Notes under the pieces: generated by a model
The model's database searches: none
What the model saw: the letters and a program-made list of their open reading frames with translations, nothing else
Told to the model about the DNA's origin: nothing
DNA from: Prochilodus magdalenae
Lineage: Eukaryota > Chordata > Actinopteri > Characiformes > Prochilodontidae
Direction of reading: 5' to 3'
Assembly (NCBI GenBank): GCA_024036415.1
Contig: JAMWET010000674.1
Coordinates: forward strand, 884,001 to 948,000
Length of the DNA: 64,000 nt
Made by a program: the position numbers and the translations under genes
Part shown: piece after piece, positions 25,121-38,117 of the stretch
How the letters are laid out: each line of letters begins with the position of its first letter
How positions within the stretch are numbered: position 1 is the first letter of the stretch

Positions 25121-26895
25121 CGATGATCTTATTGTTATTAAATATTACAGATTTCTTTTTTTTTTCTTTTTTGTGACACTGATATTGAAAGCTTGAGTAT
25201 CAGCTGATGCAAGTCCAATATTTTGCCATTCAAAACTACTAAGCTAACTTTAATTGAAGCTCTTCACCTAAGAGCATCTAGAGTTGTGCTTACCTTCCCC
25301 ATAAAAAGCAATACACAACCAACATCATCATATCACACAATATGAGTGTGCGTTCTTTCAGGCTGGATTTGTTAATATTGGCCCGGAACCAAAACCTGGA
25401 GTCTAGGCCTGTCATAACCATAACATTTAAAATTCATTTCTGTGCACATATTTGTGCTTATCATTTTAATTGTCTTGTGGGTTGTCTTGTACGCAACTCT
25501 TAAAATGCCAGCCTACAGAGAATTATTAAGGATCTTGTTTCTCAGCTGTCAAACTTGACAACAGACACTGTTTGAGCTTGAATAAAAAACAAATATTACT
25601 CACTGCTTCCCTCCAAAACTGTTATAGAACCGTTTTGTTTGATGTGTCTTGATAAAGGTTTCCTGCTTTCTTTTATTTACATGTATTTGCCTCAGCCCAT
25701 TAAAAAACATTGCTAAATTCCCATGACATCCCAATGCCCCATAGCATCACTATGCTCCTTATGATGTAGATATCCGTCATGTTTTTTTTTTTGTGTTGCT
25801 GCTACAATATAATAGATATGTGGCAGCCCTTTATGAACATAGGGTAACTACAATGGTCTTATTTAAAGAGAAAACTTCATCACTTTGACACATTAGAGAT
25901 TATGTGACCTTCATTTTATATTCTAGGGTATAGATCCGCATGATTTAGTTTTCTGTACCTTCTGTTAATTAGAGCTCCTGTGTCTTTACGCCCCGCCTCC
26001 TGATGAGCTCATTATACCGTGGTTAGTCCTCTCACCTACTCTATTCCAACTAGTCAACTATCAAAACAGCATCCTCGTATCGTTTGTGGCTGTTCTTCCA
26101 ATGACATTAGGTCTGCCATGCCAGTTTGAGTTCAGTCCTGAAAGTCAGGTAGAAAAGTTAGCAGACCTGATCCACATTCGCAGGCAAGGCTGGAACAGAA
26201 TGTTGAATTTGAATGTTGAACCAGTTGTTGATTGTATTGAAATTGTTACATTAAATGACTATTAATATAAATCTGTGTAACCAGACGTCTCAAAGTGAAT
26301 AGCTGTTTCTTTTGGCCCTTTAATCATTAAATTTACACCCAATAAAAAGGGCAACAGGTAAGTTCAAATTATCTCAGACACTAATAGGAGAACATAAATG
26401 GATAAATATGTTGAAGGTTTTATCCTGATGGCAGCAATATGGGCTGGTACCAGTGTGAAACAATGAACCATGTAGCCTCTGTATATGGATGTAGCTATGC
26501 TATGTAACTAACTAGCTCACTAGTCAGTAATGGTTTCACTAAAGACTAGCAAGGAACAGTTTAGATAACAGGCTTAGCCATGTTACCAAACCAACTACTG
26601 TAATTTTAATTACCTTTCGAAGAAGCATCCTGGAATCTACTCTACAGAAACACTAAACATTTTAGGCAAGTAAAACAGACATTCGGTTAAAATGCAGACA
26701 AAGTCGGTTACATATGAAGGATAAAACGAGTCTATTCATTTCTAACAAATTTATATTCTATCAAAAAGGATTGATTGATTGATGCTTTTTGAGGTCAAAT
26801 AAAACTCCAAGTTCTGACTGATCTTGAAATCAACTCATTAGATTTATTCTAAGAGCAAATAATTATATACCGTATATGTTTAACTAACAATTATA
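24373..26895. other. no gene seen
   Basis: Contains (GAT)n at 25083-25127. 26090-26220 is a diverged homologue of 4940-5060. Confidence 0.4.
25083..25127. repeat. (GAT)15 trinucleotide repeat
   Basis: Nearly pure GAT run that would encode poly-Asp on the plus strand, but no gene context supports coding. Confidence 0.97.
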
Positions 26896-27418
26896 CAGGG
26901 GTTGGACAATAAAACTGAAACACCTGGTTTTAGACCACAGTCATTTATTAGTATGTTGAGGGCCTCCTTTTGCGGCCAATACAGCGTCAGTTCGTCTTGG
27001 GAATGACATATACTGCGTCCTGCACAGTGGTCAGAGGGATTTTAAGCCATTCTTCTTGCAGGATAGTGGCCAGGTCACTACGTGATGCTGGTGGAGGTTC
27101 GTCCTTCATGGTGGTATGCTGACATTACCCTGAATACCGTGACATCACAAAGACTTGCTGTCTTGGTCACAGATGCGCCAGCAAGACGTGCACCAACAAT
27201 CTGTCCTCTTTTGAACTCTGGTATGTCACCCATAATGTTGTGTGCATTGCAGTATTTTGAGCAGAACTGTGCTCTTACCTGCTAACTGAACCTTCACACT
27301 CTGCTCTTACTGGTGCAATGTGCAATTAATGAAGATTGGCCACCAGGCTGGTCCAATTTAGCCATGAGACCTCTCACACTAAAATGACAGGTGTTTCAGT
27401 TTCATTGTCCAACCCCTG
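26896..27418 (-). mobile_element. Tc1/mariner-like element, family C, internally deleted, intact TIRs and TA duplication
   Basis: caggggttggacaataaaac at the left and tttcattgtccaacccctg at the right form a clean inverted repeat with TA on both sides. A minus-strand remnant near 26950-27090 reads like a Tc1 C-terminus (LATILQEEWLKIPLTTVQD). 523 bp in all, so it was mobilised in trans if it moved in this form. Confidence 0.85.
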
Positions 27419-27659
27419 TAGATTTACAGTTGAATACATAAAGGGGAGCGATGGCATTAATGGAAAGTCATTACACCAGCTTTATTTTACAATTACAACC
27501 AACAGTCCAGTAAACAGACAAGCACTTCATTAGTTAATGGAGTCAGTATTTGGTTGTCAAGTATGACGTCGTATGAAATACAGGGACTGGATCATTGTGG
27601 TCCCTATTAAGGATATTGAATGGACATAAGGACATTTCATGGGAATGAGACTTGAGGCA
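27419..27659. other. no feature seen
   Basis: Short unremarkable stretch between the family C element and the repeat-poor block. Confidence 0.3.
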
Positions 27660-28720
27660 AAACTTCATTTCGTCATTGAAGATCACTTAGTATTCATCTC
27701 CGTCTAACTGCGATGTTGGCATTGAGGCGATTGAGGGAGCGCAGAGAGGCTTCATGAAAAGAGTGTTTAATATTAATGCAATATTGCACACATAAAGGTG
27801 AACCACTGAAGGCTTGTGCTGGAACACTAATGGGGTTATGGAGAGCGCCGAGGTTAATTCTTCTATCCGAATCTAGATTTACATCATTGTTTGTAGATTA
27901 AAAAGGCCTTTCCTGGGAACGGACTACTTGTGTTTGCCCTCTCCTCCGAGGAGAAGCTGAATGTACGGCTGTCTGATTAATCTTAATGAATTATGCAAAT
28001 AGACTTTATCTCCAGCGATTTCAGAATGTTTCTGTATTGTTTTATTAATGCACTTTTGAATTGCTTCATACAATCACAAATCTCTCCCTCTCCCTCGCTC
28101 TCTTTCTCCTCCTCGCTGCCTGTTTTGCTGCGTTTCGTTATTCAGGCCCCTTTCCTTTATTAAAAAACCCTGGTGGTCTCTGGCGAATTGCGCTCACGAA
28201 TAAGAAATTAGTCATTTAATGTAATTTAATGACTTTTAACCAAACAAGACTGTGGTCTAGATTGCTAACAGTAACCTCCCCCTCCCCCCTCCCCCACCCC
28301 ACTACATCCCCAGGGGCTGATCTTTGGGAGCATGTCTCCTTAATTTCTACTTAATTAATTACGTTCGTTATCAGGACTACCCTGTGGTGAGAGCACAGTT
28401 TCAATTACAGGAGGAAAATTGACATAACAAAACATAAAAGGCCCTGACTAATGTTCTGTTAGACGCACCTGTCTGTCGGAGGCCTCTGGAAGCGCGGTCA
28501 TTGATGGAAAACATCTATTTGCTGGCCGATGAGCTTCTTTGAAGACAGCACTGCAGGTATTTTCAGAGCACTTGAGCCTTAGTGGCAGAGCATTCCTCCA
28601 GTAAGTGACTCATTAAAAGACGAATTATCAAAGCCTTTCCGAGCAATTGTGTATGTTTATCTTCAAAGCTTTCCATCAAAAGAAGGCAGCTACTGGCTGA
28701 GGACAGCATTTCTTATCTCC
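27660..28720. promoter_or_regulatory. repeat-poor block, candidate enhancer
   Basis: About 1 kb without dispersed repeats. It is rich in TAAT/ATTA cores and has a perfect octamer ATGCAAAT at 27993-28000 beside gattaatcttaatgaatt, plus attaattacg near 28355. This POU/homeodomain-style clustering fits a neural enhancer in the tafa2 intron. Inference only. Confidence 0.35.
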
Positions 28721-30049
28721 GTAAATGCGGTATACCATACGGAAATGTGAGCATAATAGGATTTAGCTGATGATGTGGGTAGGGCTGCTATAGATATGGA
28801 AATAGATGAGTTAATTAGAAGCATAGAAATACATAGGTTCCAACGAATTATATTAGCTGCCTTTTCAAGTATCCTTCAGACACGTCAATATGTAATTGGC
28901 CTGTAAGATGACAGCTTGTGCATTTTAATCAGGATGTCCAAGGATTACGAAACATCCACCGTGCTGCGTTTATTCGAATGTGTCATTTCATATTCAAAGA
29001 ATAATACTGATATGCTTATCAATGCATTAGCATGGAAGCAAATGCCGGCAGATGACACTTGAGTCTGAGCCATACACATCCATACACGCAACGCTGAAGT
29101 GTCCTATTGTATGGCTGTCCTGGAGTGCCTTGAATTGCTCATTTTTTGATTGATGTGGTTATTGAAGATGACAAGCCCTCCCACCAGATAATGTAGGGGA
29201 CTTGACAGGAAAGTTCAGTCCATTTAGCCTTAAAAATTACAATTGGCATCAGATATCATAGACCTCCAAGGTTGTCCTTCATATTAAATGGCTTTTATAA
29301 AAATGGCTTACGATGCACCAAAGGGGTGGGAGAATCTGTACCATCATAATAGATTTTCACATTATGTGATATTAATCAGGATAGTTACATGTTCTTCGAG
29401 GCCTCTGTTAGACGGTCTTTTATAATCAGCCATGTTACTGATCTGTTGCCAGTTAAGCTCTAATTAGTTGTGATTTTTTTAGTTGTGACAGTTATTTTTT
29501 AACACATCATCAGCCTATCATTGCCCTGTCTCAACAACTTGCAATTCAAAATGGGCATCTAGTGTATTTTTTAACATGAATATATTTTTAGTTTTAATAT
29601 TTGAGGTTTACTTTATACTAACACATTTAAATGATTTGCACATCATTGCATTCTCTTTATATTTAAGTTACACATTTTGGAAATGTGGTTGTGATATTAT
29701 ACAATCTATTACAACACTGATGAATATTGCCCAACCAACTCCTCACTCCACAGCTTTTATGTTCTGTTGTTAAAAAAATTAATTTTGTGGCATAAAAGAC
29801 ACTCTTCATTTTATTTAATGCCAGTTTTTAAATTTTCAGGAAATATTTTTGAGGTAATTATATATAAGATACTCTGGTTGCATAGGAAAAAAGAGAACTG
29901 AAAAAAAAAGATATAAAAAACAAGACTCTTGACTAGACATTCAAGATATGGTAAACCACCAGAACTACCACAGTCAGATAATCAACACTTAAAGCATTCA
30001 TCTTTGAATGTACAGGAGAAAATGGAACTCCTTTACTGCTACAGATCTA
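28721..30049. other. no gene seen
   Basis: AT-rich. 28721-29100 may extend the candidate regulatory block. Confidence 0.3.
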
Positions 30050-30260
30050 CAATTAATGCCATTCAGCTGACGCTCTTATCCAGAGCAACTTCCAAGGTTA
30101 TTAATATTACAGATAGACCAATGTAGTGTTAGGAGTCTTGCCCAAAGACTCTTATTGCTGTAGCTCAGCATAGTGAACCAGACTGGGATTTAAACCCCAG
30201 TCTCACACGTGTGGTGGTGGCTTCCTGGTGGGTAGTGGTGTTATGGAGCTACACCCACCA
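30050..30260. mobile_element. dispersed fish repeat of uncertain class
   Basis: Contains 'gccattcagctgacgctcttatccagagcaacttccaagg' and 'gggatttaaaccccagtctc', a pairing seen in a very common teleost interspersed repeat. Class was not determined. A (TAAA)n tract follows at 30292-30310. Confidence 0.5.
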
Positions 30261-31813
30261 TGATCTAAAAATCTAAAAAAAAAAATGCATAAATAAATAA
30301 ATAAATAAATGCAAGAAACAAGACTGAACTTTAAAGATGAGGAAAAGATCTCTGATTTCTTTCACAAAAATTAAATCAAGACTCCTAAAATTGTGAAAGC
30401 ATTTGTATAATTTTCTGTTAAATGGCTGTTTGGACTGAAAATGAAATAAAAAATGATTCTGGCCTCCCTCAGTACTCTTAGTACTTAGCATACGACCAGC
30501 AAATTGCATTTAACTGATGTCACTAAGTAAGGCTACTCTTAGAATTACATCAGCACTAGTATATAGCCACACCAGGTAATTACAACTGTAGCCCACTACT
30601 GCCAAAGCTACTTGACAACCACTGTAAGGAAGACAGAGTCAATCAGGTGCCCGCTTCAATCAGTCAGCTTCAATCAGTCTGTTTATTGATTCAGGGCAAA
30701 CACTAAAGCCCTCCAGCCACATGTAATACAGTCCAGCAATCGTAACTGAAGTAGCCAAGTGTTACTCGGAAGGGAAAACGCACGTAGGAAAATATCGCTT
30801 ATTATCCCCATACAGTGAAGAGTCTGGCTCGGATGCTAATGGCAAACTACTAAAAGACTGTCCGACCCCAAAGGTCCTATCAGTGAGTCATGGTGGAAGA
30901 TCGTATCTTCTTCGTCTTCGTATCAAAACACAGACGAATATGACATGCAGCAAACTTGATTAGAAAACAGCATAGATACACATTACATACCCAAATCATG
31001 TGCACTAGGCTCCCTAAGCCCCACAATTACATGACACATTGTGTATGAACATAATCTATCCACAGGGTCTCAGAAATGACAGGGAAGGTAAGATGCTACT
31101 TTATAAACATGGAATATGCTAATCTCCCTTTACATAAATCTCTCTCTCCACTTTGAACGTTATCCCTCTCATCTCGTGAAGGACCAGCAAGGGTCATGAA
31201 GAACATATTGTGGCACAGCACATCTTATTCATACCTTCCATAACTGCTCTTTTGATAGGGTTTTTTTTTCACCCCCTCATCAGCAAGACTTCATCCACCA
31301 GCACAAATCTAATCATAATGCAAGACTTTGTCTTGTCCAGAAAATAAACTGAGATAAACTCACACTCAGTGGGGTGGCCAAACCTCATTCAAAACCGGCC
31401 AAAATAAAACAGCGCTCGGCTTGGCTTTCCCTTAAATGCCTCATGAATCGCATTAAAGCTGGCATTTTCACCCTCCTGCACACACACACACACACACATG
31501 CTCATGCTGGCATTCCTCCATCCCAACCTTTTGTGCTGTGTGTGTATTCTAAATACCCCCATTTGCCATTCAGATGCGGACCGATAGTGGCTCAGCCATG
31601 GCAGCCATTGTCTGGCGGGTGGGAACTCAACACGAGCGAAAAACAAGCAGGTCCCCCCACCTGTGTCCGCTCCCTTCATCTGCAGCGAGCCTGGAAACCT
31701 GCAGACCCAATCCCCCTCACAGCTTCCTCCACAGGCACCTGAGAAGGCTCCGCATGCAGATAAGGATAGCAGGAATGATAATGCGCGGAGCTTTCGCTCA
31801 CGCTCCGCCCGGG
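30261..31813. other. no gene seen
   Basis: Contains (CA)n at 31481-31498. 31560-31813 is GC-richer with CpGs. Long frames here (149 codons minus, 202 codons plus) have no domain, and the plus one depends on the poly(A) tract. Confidence 0.4.
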
Positions 31814-31828
31814 AAAAACAGCCCCGTG

Positions 31829-31857
31829 AAAAAAACAAAAAAAAAAAAAAAAAAAAA

Positions 31858-31898
<41 letters not shown>
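31829..31898 (+). mobile_element. tail-only poly(A) retro-insertion with 15-bp target duplications
   Basis: aaaaacagccccgtg occurs at 31814-31828 and again at 31899-31913. Between them is about 70 bases of almost pure A with single C, T and G interruptions. This is the footprint expected when LINE-type target-primed reverse transcription inserts only the tail. Alternative: slippage plus a small tandem duplication. Confidence 0.6.
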
Positions 31899-31901
<3 letters not shown>

Positions 31902-31913
31902 AACAGCCCCGTG

Positions 31914-34761
31914 TCTTCGAGGGATGCTGTGTGTCCACCCCTGGCCCAGACGGATTAAGCCTCAGAGATACCCGGCATGGCAAGGGACGGCTAATCTCCC
32001 TGTCCCCCCCCCAAAGCAGTGTCTTCTTTCCTCTCCCCTGCCACTGTAGCCTGCCTGAGACCACTCATCTGCACTCCACAGTCGGGGATATATTAGAGTC
32101 GCTAATCCTATTGCTGACGTCTTTACTATGCATTCAGGATCGGCTGGTGTTAAAAAGTGTTCATTTTGGCTACTTCACATGATTAGATGTGCTGAAAGGC
32201 TTCAAGGGCAAATTAAGGAGAGGTGTGCGCGAGAGCTCTGAAGGGGCAAGTCAAGGCCGACACTTACGACCTCTTAGCGTTGTGCTGTGCATACAAATGG
32301 AAGGCTCCTGGCAAATTCTACATCACCTGACGCACCTACACCTACAGGTACACTATTAAATAAATCACCGCTGCTCTCCGCTAATGACACAGCGCTTTAG
32401 CGCAAAGCCTGCTCCCTGTCTGTGATTTAGCTAAACACATTCGAGCATTAGCCTGTCATTATTACTGTTCCCGAAGCTGAAAATGATGTTTATGACATGT
32501 TGAGGGGTAGCATTTGTGTCACTGGCTCCTCTCAGCAAATGACATGTTGACTTACCTTTAAGCGCTCCTCTTCATTCCACCGTTGGTAATTCTAATGGTA
32601 AATTAGCCAGGAATCGGTGGCGAATGGTATTATGCTAATAGCCTTGCCTCTGCCTTACACAATTCAGACTGAAGTGTTCCGTGATAGCTGCATAAGCACT
32701 TTAGGACTCATAGACTGAATACTGATAACAGAGTCTGCATAGAGCATATGCTAGAAGAGAATATGTGCATATGCAGTCTTACAGAGAATATTAGCATAAG
32801 TTTGTGATAATTTTGACAGTTACATGACGTTTATTACAGTGCAGGACAAACACTAGCAGACCAAGGGCCTGCTGCAGCAGTTGCAAGTGTGAAACCTGGT
32901 GCATAAGTGTAGAAGTGCAGTATATGAGCCATCCTTGTGGAAAAAGGTAAAACATCCTTTCATTTTTGTGCGTATGTATTTTAGAGAGAGCTGCAACAAA
33001 TATCGGGGTATCAGTGTGCAGTGATATTACTGCTGGATATATTGCAGGATTTACTAAAATTGGAGCAACTAGCGGCCCCTAGTTTTGCATCAATTTTCCT
33101 CCATCTCCAATTTTCCTCCTCTAAATCAGGCGCTAGTTGGTATTCTTAAAAAACATGCTGTTAAGAAACTTCCTTTAACAACCGCAGCTGACAGAGGCAT
33201 GAGCCTCAAACTCCTGCTGAAAGAAAATTCATCACCAGAAAACACTTAAAACTCTCAGGACCAGTTATACAGCTGTGAGGAGATGTGGTGCAAAATATGC
33301 CATGATGCAGCCACAGTATACAGTGCATGGAATCCTTCGCAAACTCCGTTTCCCCCTATTTAGAATGTGCTGGTTAGAAATCATTTCATTTATTAACATT
33401 TCATCTCTTTGTCTTTAAACTTCATTTTCTGTTTTGTCAAAAAACTCTTTTAACACCTGTGTTAAGTCAGTAGCTGGAGCAATGCACCGTTTGCATGATA
33501 AGCTCATTTTCTTAGTCCAGCGTTAAAATCAGATGTATTATAGACAGATCATGTGGTCATATCAAGGCATATATTTTTTAAGTACCTGCTGGAACATACA
33601 TCTAGTCCATGGCATAGCAGTAAAACACATTTAAAGACAATGAGCAGTAACCAGAAAACCAGTGGTAATAGCGCTCCACCATGCAAAATAAGAGCTCTTA
33701 TTTTTTATAAGTTTGTTGGTGTCTTTTTAATGCTGTAGTACTCGTTTCTTAGGCAAGAGCCAATCAAGTAAGTGAGGTGATGCATATTAATGACCTATGC
33801 CAAGTAAAGCTCCTTAAAATTTTAAGGGATGAAGCGCTGGCCAATAATAGTAAATTATTTTTAATCAAGAAACAGTTTTACTTAATTAGGAAACATGTTG
33901 TTGTTGTTGTTACTACTATAAACGATTTAATAAAATGTAAAAAATCTAATTATAATAACTTACATTTAAACATTTAATTGTAAAAATTTGATTTTAGCAT
34001 GAACGTTTTCATTTGTTAAGGATTCAGTTTACATATGTGCAAATATGACATGAAACATGAAAAATACATGAAAAAATATATAAAATTTGAATTTTAACTA
34101 GTAAATAACTCTTGATATATGGAATTCAATTTGCACATGCAAAAATGATTAAATTACTAGTAGGAAATTGGTTACTAGTTACTAGTAAATTTGTAAATTG
34201 ATTTCTTTTGCAAATTAAAAAATACACAGGATTAAAAGCAACAACTGCTTGTAGTCATTATAATTTTAATATTAAATTAGAATTTTGTTAAGCATGATTT
34301 TTGCAGGAGTGTGTCATGTTATGAATTGTTAGACATGTAAGTAAGATGAAAAGGATAAAAGTACAGCCATGTCTCACGTCATGGCAGCAGTAAAACATGC
34401 TGGTAACCCTTATTTATAAATAAACAATTTGCTCAGTTTCTGGTGCGATGAATCTGCCAGGGTGTTTTATGAATATGCCCTATTTCATTTCCACATATGC
34501 TGTGTGGTCTTTTGGTGTGATCTTCAAACATCTTTCAAATGTGTGGGTGGAGGTTTCCCATAGAGATACTTTTATTTGAGATAATACTTACACTTTTACT
34601 CATTAGCGGTCACCAAGATTTTAAAAACAAACAGCAAATCTGTGGTTGGAAAGCTAGATTCTTTTTCACTGGTGCAGTGCACCACTGCCAACCTCCAACC
34701 ACTTTCACCATAGTTTCGACTTCATCTTAATAGAATTTTTTTTTCTTTCAATGGCACAAGT
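31914..34761. other. no gene seen; repeat-poor block then AT-rich
   Basis: 32200-32720 is repeat-poor with an octamer variant ATGCTAAT at 32632-32639 and several TAAT cores, a possible enhancer. 33780-34300 is strongly AT-rich. Confidence 0.35.
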
Positions 34762-35175
34762 TCATTTCAAAACACAAGCTCTGGGATCATCCTTGAAATT
34801 AAACACTTCACAAAGATCAAAAATCTTCCCAAAAAAGAAGAAAGAAATTGGCATCAAAGGATGGAGAACGGAACACAAGTGCCTCTGGAACACATACACT
34901 TCAAGCGTGGTCAGTGGACTGTGTGTGAAGTCCACTTTGGTTTCAAAAAAAAAAAAAGAAAAGGAAAAAGTAATCCATAGCTCTGCAGTGTGTGCAGTGT
35001 GTCACTCACTGTATCTCGGGATGAATCCATATCTTGCTTTGTAGTCAATGTCAATATCTTGTTGAATACATATTTTACATGACGGATGTTCTTGTCCAGC
35101 TGTTATAAAACATGGATGGAATCTGGAAGGCTGACCATGGAAGGCAAAAGGAGTTTCTTTTTCAAGAGTTTCCAT
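34762..35175 (-). CDS. possible small two-exon gene or pseudogene, unrecognised
   Basis: On the minus strand an ATG at 35175-35173 opens 55 codons plus one base up to a good donor-like A|GTGAGT (GT at 35009-35008). After 75 bp, a polypyrimidine run and AG at 34936-34935 lead into a second open frame of 57 codons including TGA at 34764-34762, in the matching phase. The product would be 112 residues: first half with HGQPSRFHPCF and DYKARYGFIPRY, second half hydrophobic with a short FFFFG run. I recognise no family. An in-frame TAA directly precedes the ATG, and the Kozak context is weak. It would be nested in the tafa2 intron on the same strand. Chance is a serious alternative. Confidence 0.2.
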
Positions 35176-36699
35176 TTATAAGTACGTCAGTATTCCACTG
35201 AAGTCCAAATATGTTTTTCACTGTCCTCAAGCAGTCTAGGTTCCATCTAGGTTATCAGAGAAAAAGATGACGAGTCCTGAATATCCTGTTCCCAGACTAT
35301 CGTGTGACCTGAAAAAGAAGGGCTCATGTTATCACATGAATGACAATGCCCACACACGCTTACCAGCTTCATGCTTTAAAGGCATTACACTTATACATAA
35401 TATATATATATTGTGTGTGTGTGTGTGTGTGTGTGTATGTTCTGAGCTCCATTTCAATATATATTAAATGTATTATATGTTTCAATATGTACTAAGACAT
35501 ACAGGATTATAACTGATATTGTTTTTGTGCAGGCTACATTTTACGTACAGATGTATGAATACATTTGTTTCCCTACATGTTAAAAACAGCAAATAAACAG
35601 TAATGGTGCATAATATTCTGTAGAAATATCATCTACCAGCACAATTAATACATTTGGTGTCATGTGGGGTCAAGACGAGGAGGCAGGATGTGGGTGCAGG
35701 TATTTAATAAAGAAAAATAAGATAAAGCAAAACCAAAGAAAAAACTAGCAAAATGAGAAACAACTTGGAACAGGGTTACAAAAATAACAGACACAGGGAC
35801 AAAACACCAAACAAGAACAAACGGAACATCAGGAAGAATAAATGAACAAAATGACTAAAAATTAATTAGTAAAATCTTAAAATTTAATTTGTAGGAATTA
35901 TATTTTAGCATGTAGGATTTTATTTCCTATTAGTAAGAAATAAACATTTTCCCAGTCCTTTGTTATTGCAATAACATTTTTTAAAAGTTTAACATGGCAT
36001 TATTTTTTATTAAAATTTTATATATAAATTGATATGCTGAAATTCAAATGACTACGGCAAGCTGTTTTTACCTTTCATGAACTTTTTTCTTAGTCTTGCA
36101 AATTCAGTTAATACGTGTGAAAACTGGATTTCACCTACTAAATCGCACATATCTTGTGTAAATGGAATTGCTTTGTAAAATGTATTGTAAATTGAACAAT
36201 ACGATTAAAAGCTAACTGCTCGAAATCAATTCAATTCCAACATTCAGTTGCAATCATGTTAAGCATTTCCTGCAGGATTGTATTGTAGTGTAATTTTTCA
36301 GTGAGAAAGTCAACAAAACAATTTGTCCAGAGATGTCCAAAACTTTACATAATTACTGCATTACATAACATTGGTGTGGTTTATGCACCCATGATTTTTA
36401 ACCGTGCCTAATGATGTATGTCATTTTAACAATATAAACAATTAAAACCTATTTTTTTTATGCCCTAGGTCTAAAACTATGGATTCTGGCTTGACTCTAT
36501 TTTCTATTGTTCCAGATTTGGCACTGAAGTTTCACATGTCATATTTTTAAATTTAACTGTTTACAAGCCACATCAAACTCTTTTACCTAAATATACAAAC
36601 AAAGAAATTGATGTTTTTCTCGATATGTTTGTTGATTGTGGCAACTGCGCCCAAAAAGCATAGTAAGTATTGCAATGCTTTAAAATAACTCAAAAGTCA
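35176..36699. other. no gene seen
   Basis: (GT)n at 35412-35436. 35660-35840 is a dispersed repeat of the type also seen at 7190-7540. The rest is AT-rich. Confidence 0.4.
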
Positions 36700-37215
36700 T
36701 GCCTGACACGACTCCATCTCCTTTCTCACCTGAACTCTCCTTATTATTTAAAGCCGTAAGTGCTCCTATTAAAGCCTCTCTCTGAGGCAGGAGGTGTTAT
36801 TGCTGAGGTTAACTCCTGCTCACACCCCTCCTTGCGTCAGCACCTATCAGTCTCATTAACTCCAGCAGCTCTTCCAGCTCAGTGGCTGCGGCCTGAAATA
36901 GTGCTCCGGAGCATGCCGGGACGGGAGGTGTGAGCCCTTGCTGGGCCCTAGGGGCTTTAGCATGCGGGTCTGGTCTTGCTCCAGCTCCGTGACACACATG
37001 CGGGTGGGGTGGAGGGCGCAATGGGCCGAACTAGGGCCACGTCTCTCTGGCAGTGGACGAGGCTGGCCTGCATGGCTGCTCAGGGAAGCCCAGTGTAATC
37101 TACACCTTCAGGTCAGTGCCGGCGGGGAGCCGAGGGGGCATGCTGACAAGGTGGAAGGTGTCTGGGTCACTTCCTCCTCCTCCTCCAGCACTCCCTGGCA
37201 CCTCGTCGGTTCACT
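36700..37215. promoter_or_regulatory. GC-rich, CpG-containing patch in the tafa2 intron
   Basis: GC content and CpG count stand out against the AT-rich surroundings, especially 36880-37150. Frames on both strands lack recognisable domains. It could be an unmethylated island or alternative promoter, or an enhancer. Confidence 0.3.
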
Positions 37216-37837
37216 GATGTAGGCCTCTGCTACATTTTGGCAGGGCTACAAAGAAGTGGGCTGGCCAAGTTCATGCTGTGCTTGGTGCTGCCTAGGATTA
37301 CTGCTGGACTAGTTGTGTGGTATTATAAATGAGTGTTGAACTAATATAAGAAATTGTAAGGTCTTTATTATTCATATTTCTTCATGTATTTTTGTACATT
37401 TATCTGAAACCTAATAGGCTCTTACACAGCTTTAATTTAGTTGGTTAATAAAAATAATGCCAGGATGTTCGGCTTGTATGTCCAATTTGTATGTACAGTT
37501 ACATTGGCTTTCACCCAACATTTTTAGTGATGTAGCAGCAGTACAGGCAGCGTGCTGCATCAGCGTGTGTAAAGTTCCACTGAAAATGTTTGTCATTAGA
37601 CAAAGTGGTGGAATAAACCATATGCTGATTTTTATAGATACACAGGAGCTAAACACTCAGAGTTGAAGTACATGTACAACCAATCCTGAACTAATATGAG
37701 GTTGGTAATAGGTATATTGATACCATACAAAATTCTATGGGCAAAAGTCAATTTTCAGCTTTTCAAAATATCTCAACTTAGTTCGGTAAAAAGTTCTAGC
37801 TTATTTTTGGTTCTGTATATAAAGCTGTCTTTCCACT
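37216..37837. other. no gene seen
   Basis: AT-rich, no recognised repeat. Confidence 0.3.
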
Positions 37838-37985
37838 TCATGGTACAGCTTCTCCCAGCTCTACTTACTCTTGATACCAGCTACTGCATTTTCTACTGCA
37901 GATATAGAGGCTCAGCTTAGATGGAACCTCAATAGTACCAGGATTGAATAGAGTCAAGTTGAACTGGTACCATGCAGTGGTTTGA
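37838..37985. mobile_element. small imperfect palindrome, likely MITE
   Basis: ttcatggtacagcttctcc at the left pairs loosely with gaactggtaccatgcag at the right, centred on ctgcattttctactgcag. Fits the fish 'ggtacc' foldback repeats. Confidence 0.45.
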
Positions 37986-38117
37986 GCCTACTCAGTTAAA
38001 AATGGAATGTGGTAGCCTCCCTTAAAGCTGAAAATGCATTAACTGCCATTATCATGGAAAAAAATCATTTCTAAGAGATAAAGAAAGGATGGGAAGCGGA
38101 AATCTAAACATAAATAA

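Noticed and set aside
25083..25127. Poly-Asp coding frame from (GAT)n
   Set aside because: Microsatellite with no gene context.
31389..32182. Long frames of 149 (minus) and 202 (plus) codons
   Set aside because: They run across CA repeats or the poly(A) tract and encode low-complexity residues; the plus frame depends on the A-tract length.
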